Assembly (NCBI GenBank): GCA_002480565.1
Contig: DLCK01000089.1
Location: 1-64,000 of the forward strand
Source of the DNA: Phycisphaerales bacterium UBA7800
GTDB taxonomy: Bacteria; Planctomycetota; Phycisphaerae; Phycisphaerales; Phycisphaeraceae
Reading direction: 5' to 3'
Length of the DNA: 64,000 nucleotides
Below, piece after piece: positions 8,360-16,871 of the stretch. Position 1 is the stretch's first letter; every line of letters starts with the position of its first letter. The notes beneath the pieces were generated by a model, which had not been told where the DNA came from, made no database searches, and saw only the letters and a list, made by a program, of their open reading frames with translations. The position numbers were made by a program, and so were the translations under genes.

Positions 8360-9505
8360 ATGACAGCACACACTTTAGCCATGGACAAGATGTTGCCAAC
8401 GCATGCAAAGGTTCAAATAGCCTTGCAAAAACAGATTTCACAGATGCAAATAGGTGACAAGCTCATACCTGAGCGCGTCATGGCTGAGCATTTTGGTGTC
8501 TCTCGCCCGACACTTCGAAAAGCCATCTCTCGTTTGTGCGAAGATGGCATCCTTGAATCCAGACAAGGCAGTGGTACGTTTCTGATGCGTCCACTGCATC
8601 AACCTATCCAAGCTGCCAAACGAACTCGGATGCTGGGGTTACTCATGCCAACCGTGCGTAATCCGATGATCGCCCAACTCGTTGAAGCCATTGAACAAGT
8701 TGCCACCGCCAGGAACTATCGCATTGTCCTGACCCATGATCATGGTGATCCCAAAGTCCAATGCCAGAAACTCGATCAACTCTTAGAGCACGAAGTCGAT
8801 GGCCTGATCATTTACCCAGATGCAAACAATGTCTGCGACCCGCAATTCACTGATCGTCTCAATCAGACGGTTCAAAGTGGTACGCCATTGATTCTGGTTG
8901 ACCGTTGCATCCCCGGCATCAACGCGCCATCAGTTGTCGCAGACACAGAAGCGGGCATGTATCAACTCACACGACATATGCTCACGCACGGGCGTAATCG
9001 CATCGCCATCATTAGTTGGGGACAAGAAGCTGGCACCGCTGAGCAGTCACGATTAAACGGCTTTAAACTTGCCATGTCTCAAGCTGGATTTGAACCTACC
9101 CCCCTGCTCCATGCACAGGTTGGGCAACTGCGTCTGACAGAAATCACTTCACGACAAGTCATTGAAAAATGGCTCAATGAGTATCAAGGCAATTTGCCAT
9201 GCGATGCGATTCTCTGCTTTCATGACAATATGGCTTTGGGGGCATATCAAGCTCTACGTCAGGCAGGCATTCGTGTGCCACATGACATTGCTTTAGCGGG
9301 GTATGACAACCTCGCACCACATCTTTTCGAAGCTGCAGGTTTGTCATTAACCACCGTCAATCAGCCCGTCGGACTCATCGGCGATACGGCAGCAAGACTG
9401 CTCATCGAACACCTGGACAATGACACACCACTACTGGCAAAGCAAATCAATCTGCGATGCGACTTACTGATTCGTCAATCCTGTGGCTGTGATCGCAACG
9501 TCTGA
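8360..9505 (+). CDS. GntR-type HTH / LacI-type sensor hybrid regulator (AraR-like)
   Basis: A 381-residue regulator. Residues 15-80 are a GntR winged helix (GDKLIPERVMAEHFGVSRPTLRKAISRL, then DGILESRQGSGTF). Residues 90-370 are a LacI/periplasmic-binding-like sugar sensor (LGLLMPTVRNPMIAQLVEAIE, VDGLIIYP, TPLILVDR, GRNRIAIIS, LAGYDNLAP). This combination is that of AraR-like repressors. The C-terminus SCGCDR is unusual and cysteine-rich. It is divergent from the beta-helix gene and presumably represses it and perhaps itself until a sugar ligand is bound. Confidence 0.88.
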   Translation: MTAHTLAMDKMLPTHAKVQIALQKQISQMQIGDKLIPERVMAEHFGVSRPTLRKAISRLCEDGILESRQGSGTFLMRPLHQPIQAAKRTRMLGLLMPTVRNPMIAQLVEAIEQVATARNYRIVLTHDHGDPKVQCQKLDQLLEHEVDGLIIYPDANNVCDPQFTDRLNQTVQSGTPLILVDRCIPGINAPSVVADTEAGMYQLTRHMLTHGRNRIAIISWGQEAGTAEQSRLNGFKLAMSQAGFEPTPLLHAQVGQLRLTEITSRQVIEKWLNEYQGNLPCDAILCFHDNMALGAYQALRQAGIRVPHDIALAGYDNLAPHLFEAAGLSLTTVNQPVGLIGDTAARLLIEHLDNDTPLLAKQINLRCDLLIRQSCGCDRNV

Positions 9506-9556
9506 TTTCTCACTCAAATTGGTTCAAACAGATAAGCCAATACACCTTTTAAAATT

Positions 9557-10258
9557 TTAACCAATGCGTTGCATGGCAAGTTCCATTAGTTTGATTCTCC
9601 GCTGTACATACACATCAGCACTGGCCTTTGCTGTTCGCTTGTACCGACTTTCAATAGCAGGCAAGGCATAACGCAATTCCTTGTCGGCAAGTTCGTGTTT
9701 GGCGTCGAGCAAGGCTGATAGGGTGTAATGAAACGGGAAGGATCGCCAAGCGCCTTTGCCATCGCGTTTGGTTTTGAGAATTTTAAAACCACAGGTTAAA
9801 CGCTGGGCAGCTTCTTCGATCACACCGACGTTGTAGACTCGCCACAAGGCCACGGAACATCGCATGCAGCAGTAGAGTCCGCGATCACGGAGTCCGCCAC
9901 CATGCTCAGTTTCACTTCGGTGCAGTTGTTGGCTCATCGCTTCGGCTGCACGATCAATAGCAGCATTCGCAAATTTGGCCTTAGGCTCCATGATCACCAA
10001 AGCTCGCAAAGCTTCTTCGCCAAGAATATGTCGCATCCCAGCATTGGTGCTAATCCGTTCACCTGTGAAAAAGCGATAGCCGTTATCCAACTCTCCTTCA
10101 TATGGCGCGAAGAGTCCGCAGTAGCTTCCGGGGACACCTTGTCGATCTGCAATCAATCGACAAAGCTTAACACGCCTTCCACAACAATGCGGCTTACCTT
10201 CAAGGCGTTTGGTGTTCACTTCATCGACGATGGATGTGAGTGTGAGTTGTTCGGTCAT
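9557..10258 (-). CDS. Hypothetical cysteine-rich protein
   Basis: About 233 residues. I prefer the ATG at 10258 (MTEQLTL, preceded by GGAAAAC) to the in-frame TTG four codons upstream. I do not recognise a family. Visible features are cysteine pairs (HCCGRRVKLC near the N-terminus, YCCMRCS in the middle), a basic C-terminus and no signal peptide or membrane segment. CxxC-like spacing hints at metal binding, but no complete zinc site is evident. It follows another unrecognised gene on the same strand after 64 bases, so the two may be an operon. Confidence 0.6.
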   Translation of the reverse strand: MTEQLTLTSIVDEVNTKRLEGKPHCCGRRVKLCRLIADRQGVPGSYCGLFAPYEGELDNGYRFFTGERISTNAGMRHILGEEALRALVIMEPKAKFANAAIDRAAEAMSQQLHRSETEHGGGLRDRGLYCCMRCSVALWRVYNVGVIEEAAQRLTCGFKILKTKRDGKGAWRSFPFHYTLSALLDAKHELADKELRYALPAIESRYKRTAKASADVYVQRRIKLMELAMQRIG

Positions 10259-10322
10259 GATGTTTTCCAATCACATGCGCAATAGAATGAGATCATTGGT
10301 AACCTGCTATCGCATCAATTCT

Positions 10323-11444
10323 CTACACGATCTGGCGGATCAATTGCACTGCAGTCCGATCCAGTTCGCGGACTTGTTCAAGTCGACTAATCTGCTCACT
10401 ACGGATGTCATCTGTCCAATCTTCAAAACGATCCGGTCCCATGAATAGTTCCCATGTACTACTGATATCCTTGAGACAGACTTGAGGTATCTGCCCGTAG
10501 GTGTCAGCTATTTTCATGAGTTGGTTTTGCACATCACCATCAAAGAGGTTGGCTTGTTGTTTAAGCCATTTGGCAGCGATATGTCGGGAATGAACGAGTA
10601 CGGCATAACACCATGCATTGCCCTGCATACCCGACTTGGGATTTTTGATCTCCCCTGCCTGGACTTGCTCTAACCAGCCGATCCATTTTTCGTATGCCTG
10701 ATCACCTGAAAAATAAACATGCAATGGTTTAGGCGAGATGTTGGGATCAACCTTCTGGTCCCACATGGCAACTGCCTGGTTCAGTGCATTAATCGTCAGC
10801 GTTTTGGGCAAAACGAGTTGGTCAGACTCTTTGGGCGCTACCCAGACACGTACAGTCCAAGGCCACTTGGGACCCGCGAAGGCTTCGATCCCTTCGGGCT
10901 TGAGTTCATCCATCCAGAAGGCTTGCTTACCCTCTTTGTAGTACGGATGCACACACCACCAGCGTTTGCCATCGTCGGCATAACCGATGATCAGGCCGTC
11001 TTCCTCACTGCCGTAGTGCACGGGGATACCTTGATCAATGTTTTTTTTGATCGCATCGCAGACTTCTTTTTCAAATGCCGCGCGATCTGGCTTGGGGTCA
11101 CTCCAGGGAAATGAATCATATTGATGTGTGTGCCAAGGCAGGGCTTTGTAACTATTCTCCACACATGCAATACCACAACAAGGATGACTGGCACTTGGAC
11201 ACATTGCTTCGTGATTGAGCACTCTAAAAGCAAAACCGCTGTAACCAATCAAGTCTTCGTACGTCAGTGGAAACTGCATCGCTTGAAGTATCCGGGCTTG
11301 TGAACCATGGACAGTGTTGGGCCATTGGCAGACACTAAAACCCTCGATACCTTTGATCCAGACTTTGTCGGCATCCTTGACCACGTTGTCACGTATTGCC
11401 ATCATTCGATTTGTGTCATCGACAGTACTTTGTGTTTCAGTCAT
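10323..11444 (-). CDS. Hypothetical protein, possible cysteine-peptidase-like (BtrH/C39-like) fold
   Basis: A 373-residue cytoplasmic protein with ATG preceded by CAGGAGA at good spacing. The pattern near the N-terminus (GFSVCQWPNTVHGSQARIL, then YEDLIGYSGFAFR and HPCCGIACVE) followed by GIPVHYGSEEDGLIIGY and WWCVHPYY resembles BtrH-type or C39-like papain folds, with Cys39 or so as nucleophile, a glycine-rich strand and a later His. This is a weak structural impression, not a family assignment. The C-terminal 150 residues are helical. It precedes another unknown gene on the same strand. Confidence 0.55.
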   Translation of the reverse strand: MTETQSTVDDTNRMMAIRDNVVKDADKVWIKGIEGFSVCQWPNTVHGSQARILQAMQFPLTYEDLIGYSGFAFRVLNHEAMCPSASHPCCGIACVENSYKALPWHTHQYDSFPWSDPKPDRAAFEKEVCDAIKKNIDQGIPVHYGSEEDGLIIGYADDGKRWWCVHPYYKEGKQAFWMDELKPEGIEAFAGPKWPWTVRVWVAPKESDQLVLPKTLTINALNQAVAMWDQKVDPNISPKPLHVYFSGDQAYEKWIGWLEQVQAGEIKNPKSGMQGNAWCYAVLVHSRHIAAKWLKQQANLFDGDVQNQLMKIADTYGQIPQVCLKDISSTWELFMGPDRFEDWTDDIRSEQISRLEQVRELDRTAVQLIRQIV

Positions 11445-11913
11445 CTATATCTCTCCTGCAAGTGATGAATTGATTCCAAACCGACAGCAAGACCATGCAA
11501 AAAAGCTACGGTTGCTGATACCCAAAATGGGAATTGGAACATGACCGGCCCCCAAGCCTGTCAATATCATTTCGACGGGAAAGTCAGAAACTGAACAAAC
11601 TGATAATACCTAACGAAAACCAAAAGTCAATCGCAAAATTATAACTAAACCACAACTAAATTGAATGAAATAGAACTTGAAAACACCCAATTCAAAACAA
11701 TGAGTCAGGGTGTGATGACACTCAGGCATATGTCTGTATTCGTGTTTTTTGAGCTACACCAATCCCACGAAGCGCCTGCGTTCAATACTAGCTGTGACAG
11801 TGCGTGTGGCTGATTGCACACAAGGATCACGCAACGGTCAGTGACACGAAGTGTCGCAGCTACTTTTGGAATCAGCCAGCGCTACAATCAAATGAGATCA
11901 CTCTGCATCGTTG
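11445..11913. other. Intergenic stretch with one repeat copy
   Basis: No convincing gene on either strand. It is AT-rich at 11580-11700. The only recognisable element is the second copy of the small hairpin repeat at 11839-11862. Confidence 0.5.
11839..11862. repeat. Dispersed short hairpin repeat, copy 2
   Basis: It matches the copy at 5291-5314 at 22 of 24 bases, including the shared tail GTGTCGCAGCTA. It is located between genes. Confidence 0.6.
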
Positions 11914-13563
11914 TTACGCCATCTCACCAAGGAGCTTTTGCGTTAAGTCCCAGAAGCCTGATTCGCGGAAGGCAGTTGCGGTGCCGGCGAGGTTGGCGTG
12001 GCGTTGGCTGTGATGGTTCCAGTGGCTTTGAGCGCTGAGCAGACGGTGACGCGCCTTTTCGGCATGGGCAGGCTCTTTGGTACGACGGTATTGACGGAAG
12101 GCAACCATCCCCTGAAGCAAATCGCTGATCGCGCTGTAAAACGACTCGGTGTACATCAGCGTATTAAACATCGGTTCAACACGTGATTTGTTGGCTTCAT
12201 TGATCTGCTTATGCAATGCAGTCCGCACCTGATTCACCGCAGCAACCGCGCGGTTTTTTTCGACACAAACCTGTTCAAGCTTGTCAAATGACAGTTGCAG
12301 AATCATCCGCCAGGCGGCTTCGGCATCAATAAGATCATCCTGAATCCAGTCGGCATTGGGATGCCAGGCAGCGGCTTTACTGCGTGCATAGGGTCCGATG
12401 TAAAAGCCATCGAGGATAAAGTCCACCGACGCTTCAAGGACATTGCAGATTGCCTGCTTGGTCTTGGTTTTGGGGACGCCAATGCGCTGGTCGACCCATT
12501 CCTGAGCCAACTTGCTGGGGGCCATACTCGGCGTCTCGGCCAGACGCGGGACGGCATAGACATTGGCATCAATCCAATCCTCGTTGGCAACGAACGGACC
12601 GCCCCAACCCCCACCGCGAACCCATGCCCACAAACCCGAGAAGTTGATACGACTGGTCACCTTGGCTAAACCACCACGTTGTTCTTCATCATCAATCGCT
12701 GGATCGCCATCACGCCAAATGGGGACTTGCCAATTGGGGATACCACCCTTGCCTTCAAACTCTCGTTGGCATTGCAGTTCATAAATAATGGGACGTTGAC
12801 CGAAACACAGCGAAGCCTGATTCCATGGTTGGTATCGCCAGAAGTCGGTTTGTGTGTATTTAAATGACAGTACAAAACGGTCGTCGGACTCTTCGCCGGG
12901 CAGGCGGTCACGGATGCGTTCACAAAGTTCCACGGAATCATGCATGCCGTTGGGTCGCAGATTCCATGCACGAGCGATCAGACGTTTATCATGATTGGTC
13001 ACAATCAATTCATGAAACCGCGTGAGCACTGAGACGATTCGATCCGCACGTCCGAACTGACTGCATCGCGGGCAATGCGGTGCGTACAGATCATTACCCA
13101 CCAGGTACGGCAGGCGGCCTGCATCATTGTCACCAATCCGCAGTACAACGCCAGCAGCACCGGGAAAGGTTCGAAGCAGATGGTCCAGCGCTTCAACGGA
13201 TTTGTTTAACGTATCTTCACTTGCAGGACACAACGTGCCTGGACGATTTTTGCAGACATAACGACCAGGTGATTCATCCACCAATGAGCGAGCCAGACTC
13301 AGGACGTCATATGTGAGATACACGTCCAATCCTGCAGCATTGGCTTCGTCGATGACTGTTTTGACATGGTCGTATTGCTTGGCAATCCAGCGGCGCAGTT
13401 CGCCACTGCCCACACTGTCTGCTCCCATCAAGCCCGAGAGTCCGGTGGTTTCGTAGAGGACCAGGCCGTTGTACCCAAGTTGCTTAAGCAGATTGGGATC
13501 GCGGTATCGGGTCTTGGCTGTCGGTTCGCCGGGGTTGTCCAGAATGGTTGCAAGTTTGAGCAT
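11914..13563 (-). CDS. Probable glycoside hydrolase, GH67 alpha-glucuronidase-like
   Basis: A 549-residue protein without an obvious signal peptide. The N-terminal half reads as a TIM barrel (LGYNGLVLYE, AAGLDVYLTYD, GVVLRIGDND). The later stretch IIYELQCQREFEGKGG followed by SGLWAWVRGGGWGGPF and ANVYAVPRL resembles the barrel and C-terminal helical part of GH67 alpha-glucuronidases. I see no way to confirm the catalytic acids. A cysteine pair, CPRC, occurs near residue 190. The C-terminus is alpha-helical. It may release glucuronic acid from xylan- or ulvan-type fragments inside the cell, which is an inference from family resemblance. The next gene on the strand is an unrelated zincin, 44 bases upstream. 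Confidence 0.5.
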   Translation of the reverse strand: MLKLATILDNPGEPTAKTRYRDPNLLKQLGYNGLVLYETTGLSGLMGADSVGSGELRRWIAKQYDHVKTVIDEANAAGLDVYLTYDVLSLARSLVDESPGRYVCKNRPGTLCPASEDTLNKSVEALDHLLRTFPGAAGVVLRIGDNDAGRLPYLVGNDLYAPHCPRCSQFGRADRIVSVLTRFHELIVTNHDKRLIARAWNLRPNGMHDSVELCERIRDRLPGEESDDRFVLSFKYTQTDFWRYQPWNQASLCFGQRPIIYELQCQREFEGKGGIPNWQVPIWRDGDPAIDDEEQRGGLAKVTSRINFSGLWAWVRGGGWGGPFVANEDWIDANVYAVPRLAETPSMAPSKLAQEWVDQRIGVPKTKTKQAICNVLEASVDFILDGFYIGPYARSKAAAWHPNADWIQDDLIDAEAAWRMILQLSFDKLEQVCVEKNRAVAAVNQVRTALHKQINEANKSRVEPMFNTLMYTESFYSAISDLLQGMVAFRQYRRTKEPAHAEKARHRLLSAQSHWNHHSQRHANLAGTATAFRESGFWDLTQKLLGEMA

Positions 13564-13607
13564 ATGTCAACAGTTTTCTATGTCCGGGTCGGTGATGTCC
13601 GTGAGAC

Positions 13608-13979
13608 TTAGCCGTACCCCAATTCAGTTAATTGATCTTCATCCAGGCCGAAGTGATGGCCGATTTCATGCAATAGTGTAATACGAATCTGCTCGGATAG
13701 TGTGGTGTGCGTATTTTTTGCCACACGTTTAATTGGACCACGAAACAGTTGGATGTGATCCGGCATCCGCCAGGCATGTTCGACACGACGCATGGTGATG
13801 GGTATTCCCGTGTGCAAACCACAGAGTTCGCTGCTTGACCGATGAAGTCCGAGCATTGACAAGGTCGCGTCTGAAGGCTCGTCATCCACAATGACCGGTA
13901 TCTCCTCAAGCTGGACTGCTACCCAATCCGGCAGGTCGGTGATGTGCTGTTCAAGGAGTTGGTCGAAGGTGGTTAGCAT
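13608..13979 (-). CDS. Small zinc metallopeptidase-like protein (zincin, MMP-like domain)
   Basis: A 123-residue protein. Near the C-terminus it has LLHEIGHHFGLDEDQL, an HExxH zinc-binding motif with a third His three residues on (HEIGHHFGLD), as in the Zincin_1/DUF1025 family of small bacterial metallopeptidases. The N-terminal part (LPDWVAVQLEEIPVIVDDEP) matches the family as well. Cellular role unknown. It is separated from pyrD by an inverted repeat. Confidence 0.85.
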   Translation of the reverse strand: MLTTFDQLLEQHITDLPDWVAVQLEEIPVIVDDEPSDATLSMLGLHRSSSELCGLHTGIPITMRRVEHAWRMPDHIQLFRGPIKRVAKNTHTTLSEQIRITLLHEIGHHFGLDEDQLTELGYG

Positions 13980-13997
13980 GGTGTGAGTTGTTGGCTT

Positions 13998-14080
13998 TTA
14001 CCACAGAGGCACAGAGACTCAGAGTTCAAGACAGAGAGTTTTGACTCATGTATTTCTCTGTGCCTCTGTGACTCTGTGTT
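13998..14080. repeat. Inverted repeat of the 'accacagaggcacagag' type
   Basis: The left arm (13998-14024, accacagaggcacagagac followed by tcagag) and the right arm (about 14055-14080, tctctgtgcctctgtgact followed by ctgtg) are nearly perfect reverse complements, making a long hairpin between the zincin gene and pyrD. The same arms recur at 15147-15244. Confidence 0.85.
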
Positions 14081-14095
14081 CATCCATTGGCGTCA

Positions 14096-15073
14096 TTAAA
14101 ATCCGACATCGCCGGACATTTTGAGGGTGCCGATGATGTCGTTGATGTCGGTGACGCCCTGCTTGGCCAGGTAATCCTTAAGACCACTCATGACATTGAC
14201 AGGCGTCGCAGGATCGACGAACAGCGCGGTGCCCACTGCCAGGCCGGTGGCGCCAGCGATGAGAAACTCGGCAGCATCTTCCCAGTATTGGATCCCGCCC
14301 ATACCGATGATGGGGACACCTGCATCGCGGGCGACTTCACGGTAGACGCGACTGGTAAGATACACCGCAAGTGGACGAATCGCCGGCCCCGAGAGTCCGC
14401 CGGTGCCGTTGGCAATGCGTGGGCGTTTTTTGTTCACGTCGATTGCCAAAGCCGTGTAGGTGTTGATCATGCTCAGGATATCGGTGCCACCATCTACAGC
14501 TGCGCCTGCGGTCTTGGTGATATCACCGACATTGGGCGAGAGTTTGACGATGAGCTTGCAGTCAGATCGCATGGCTTTGCGGACTTCGCTGACGACTTTT
14601 TTGAGCATCGCAGGATCGGTGCCAAAGACCAGGCCATCACCGACATTGGGGCAGGAGACGTTGAGTTCAATGCCATCGACGCTGTCATGTTTGGAGATCG
14701 TTGCAGCACCGGTGACGTAGTCTTCAATGCTGTGACCTGCGACATTGACGATAATACGGGGGCCTTTCTCCCGCATGTTGACCAATTGAGGCAGCTTGTC
14801 TTTGCAGAAGGCGTCCAGCCCGACGTTGGCTAAACCGATGGCATTCATCATCCCGCCACGGGTTTCGACGATGCGGTAAGCTTCGTTGCCTTTGCGGACT
14901 TCCACCGAAATGCTCTTGGTGACAAAAGCACCGAATTGGTGAAGATCGACAAAGTCCTGATACTCGTAGGCATAGCCACAGGTCCCTGATGCGGTCATCA
15001 TGGGGTTATCCAGTTTCAGGCCAGCTAAGTCAACTGCCAGGCTCACGTGGGTTGCGTCAATGGTTTGGGTCAT
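14096..15073 (-). CDS. pyrD: Dihydroorotate dehydrogenase, class 1B type
   Basis: A 325-residue cytoplasmic enzyme of pyrimidine synthesis that oxidises dihydroorotate to orotate with FMN. Visible signatures are NPMMTASGTCGYAYEY at 23-38, TRGGMMNAIGLANVG at 71-85, ELNVSCPNVGDG at 136-147 with Cys141 as catalytic base (class 1), VKLSPNVGDI and GMGGIQYWEDAAEFLIAGA for FMN phosphate binding. Class 1B enzymes normally pair with PyrK. No pyrK is seen in the window. It is flanked on both sides by related inverted repeats. Confidence 0.95.
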   Translation of the reverse strand: MTQTIDATHVSLAVDLAGLKLDNPMMTASGTCGYAYEYQDFVDLHQFGAFVTKSISVEVRKGNEAYRIVETRGGMMNAIGLANVGLDAFCKDKLPQLVNMREKGPRIIVNVAGHSIEDYVTGAATISKHDSVDGIELNVSCPNVGDGLVFGTDPAMLKKVVSEVRKAMRSDCKLIVKLSPNVGDITKTAGAAVDGGTDILSMINTYTALAIDVNKKRPRIANGTGGLSGPAIRPLAVYLTSRVYREVARDAGVPIIGMGGIQYWEDAAEFLIAGATGLAVGTALFVDPATPVNVMSGLKDYLAKQGVTDINDIIGTLKMSGDVGF

Positions 15074-15104
15074 TTGTTTGGATACTCACTTGAAAATCAA
15101 TTTT

Positions 15105-15296
15105 TACCGCCAAGACGCCAAGGTCGCCAAGTCCAGAAGATAAAGATTTTAACCACAGAGGCACAGAGACACAGAGGGAAACAAATCACAGAGTCTCTGT
15201 CATATTTTCGGGCTCTGTGTCTCTGTGACTCTGTGGTTAAAAAATGCCTTATTCATTTTTATGGCTTGATCTTGGCGTCCTTGGCGTCTTTGCGGT
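15105..15296. repeat. Nested inverted repeats between pyrD and rlmN
   Basis: An outer pair (15105-15131 and 15271-15296, built from 'cgccaagacgccaagg' and its complement) encloses an inner pair (15147-15176 and 15213-15244, 'aaccacagaggcacagag' and its complement). The inner pair is the same family as the repeat at 13998-14080. No ORF is credible here. The structure would fold into one long two-part hairpin. Confidence 0.9.
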
Positions 15297-15329
15297 TGTA
15301 CATCACGTATTTCGTATAAGATACCGATT

Positions 15330-16403
15330 ATGAGCGATGTTGTCCCGACACATATATTTGATCTGACCCCCGAAGCTTTAACAGATTCGTTTAAAGCGAT
15401 GCGACTTCCTGCGTTTCGCAGTAAGCAGGTCTTGCAATGGATCTATGAAAAGCAGGTCGATTCATGGGATACCATGACCAATCTGGGGAAAGCCGACCGG
15501 GTCAAACTCTCAGAGCATTTCACCATTTTGCGAGGCCAGACGGTGCGACATCAACTGGCAACCGATGGTGTCCAGAAGCTGTTGGTGGACTGGTCAGGAG
15601 CCAAATTGCCCATCGTCACCAACACCAGCAATCAGACCGAATGTGTCATGATACCCAGTGAGAGTCGCAAAACGGCCTGCATTTCCAGTCAGGTCGGCTG
15701 TCCAGTAGGCTGCAAGTTCTGTGCCTCAGGACTCGACGGCGTGGATCAGAACCTCACCAGTGGCCAAATCGTCGAACAAGTCTGGCAACTCGCTCGCATG
15801 CAGGGCGTCGGGCGGATCAGCAATGTCGTCTTCATGGGGATGGGCGAACCGCTAGCCAACTTCAACGAAGTGGTCAAAGCCGTCCAATTCATCAACGCAC
15901 CATGGGGTATGGGGATTTCGGCTCGTAAGATCACCGTCAGCACGGTGGGACTCCCTGCTCAAATCAGACGATTGGCGGACATTGACCTGCCGATCACCTT
16001 GGCGATCAGTCTGCATGCTCCCAACGATGACCTGCGCCGCCAACTCATCCCCTGGGCGGATTATGTGTCCATTGCCCAACTCCTCGAAGCCGGCCAATAC
16101 TTCTTCCGCAAGACTGGCCGGGAGATCACCTTGGAATACATCCTGCTGGGGCGTGTCAACGATCAACTCGAACACGCTTACGAGTTAGCCAAGGTCGCCC
16201 GGTCGCTTCGGAGCAATGTCAATCTCATCCGCTATAACGAGGTGACAGGGCTACCCTACAAACGCCCGGATACTAAAGATGTGCTGGCATTTGAAGAGGT
16301 ACTGCGCGATAAGGGTGTCAATGTCCATATCCGCGCCAGCCGCGGTCGAGATATCGCTGCTGCATGTGGTCAACTTCGCCGTGAGAATGCCGGGACTTGC
16401 TAA
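15330..16403 (+). CDS. rlmN: 23S rRNA (adenine-2503-C2)-methyltransferase RlmN
   Basis: A 357-residue radical SAM enzyme that methylates A2503 of 23S rRNA and A37 of some tRNAs. The CxxxCxxC cluster motif is at Cys124, Cys128 and Cys131 (GCPVGCKFCASG). VVFMGMGEPLANF and TVSTVGLPAQIRRL are RlmN signatures, and the C-terminal VHIRASRGRDIAAACGQL carries the conserved catalytic Cys of the family. The N-terminal part (AFRSKQVLQWIYEKQV) is the RNA-binding lead domain. Length is normal. No clear Shine-Dalgarno sequence before the ATG. Confidence 0.96.
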   Translation: MSDVVPTHIFDLTPEALTDSFKAMRLPAFRSKQVLQWIYEKQVDSWDTMTNLGKADRVKLSEHFTILRGQTVRHQLATDGVQKLLVDWSGAKLPIVTNTSNQTECVMIPSESRKTACISSQVGCPVGCKFCASGLDGVDQNLTSGQIVEQVWQLARMQGVGRISNVVFMGMGEPLANFNEVVKAVQFINAPWGMGISARKITVSTVGLPAQIRRLADIDLPITLAISLHAPNDDLRRQLIPWADYVSIAQLLEAGQYFFRKTGREITLEYILLGRVNDQLEHAYELAKVARSLRSNVNLIRYNEVTGLPYKRPDTKDVLAFEEVLRDKGVNVHIRASRGRDIAAACGQLRRENAGTC

Positions 16404-16579
16404 AATTGTATGTCATTAAATGCCTCACAAAGACAAAGCACGTTGACATTGAGCCAATGCACGAATGATCGTGTAATCGATAGCATATTCCTATGACAAT
16501 CTCGCATAACCGCATACAACCAGACTGCTAAATACACCATTTGACAAATGTCTATGTTTATTTATTAGGCATTTTGCTG

Positions 16580-16607
16580 TTGATTGGCCAGGAAATGACC
16601 GTATTAT
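16580..16607 (+). promoter_or_regulatory. Candidate promoter of the secretion/pilus operon
   Basis: TTGATT (16580-16585) and TATTAT (16602-16607) with a 16-base spacer resemble a sigma-70-type promoter. It lies in the 468-base gap between rlmN and gspE, about 265 bases before the gspE start. Nothing else recognisable is present in this gap. Confidence 0.35.
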
Positions 16608-16871
16608 ATAGTTAGGAACACCGATAACCTCCCAGAGCTCCATTTCATAATATGATGAAGTGTCGAAGCCGAGAGTCACCCAATAAGGGTAAATAAGGCG
16701 TTAAAAGATGGACATTTGTTTTTTGAACAGTTTCCGCCGCCAAGCAAAAACTGAATCCTTCCTCAGGCCCCAGTTTTTTTACCGATAACCCGACCGCCGC
16801 CAACCTCCGGTTCGCAATGAACCATTGAACCCTCCCGCTATCAAGCCGGAACATTCGAGGAAAATCAGACA

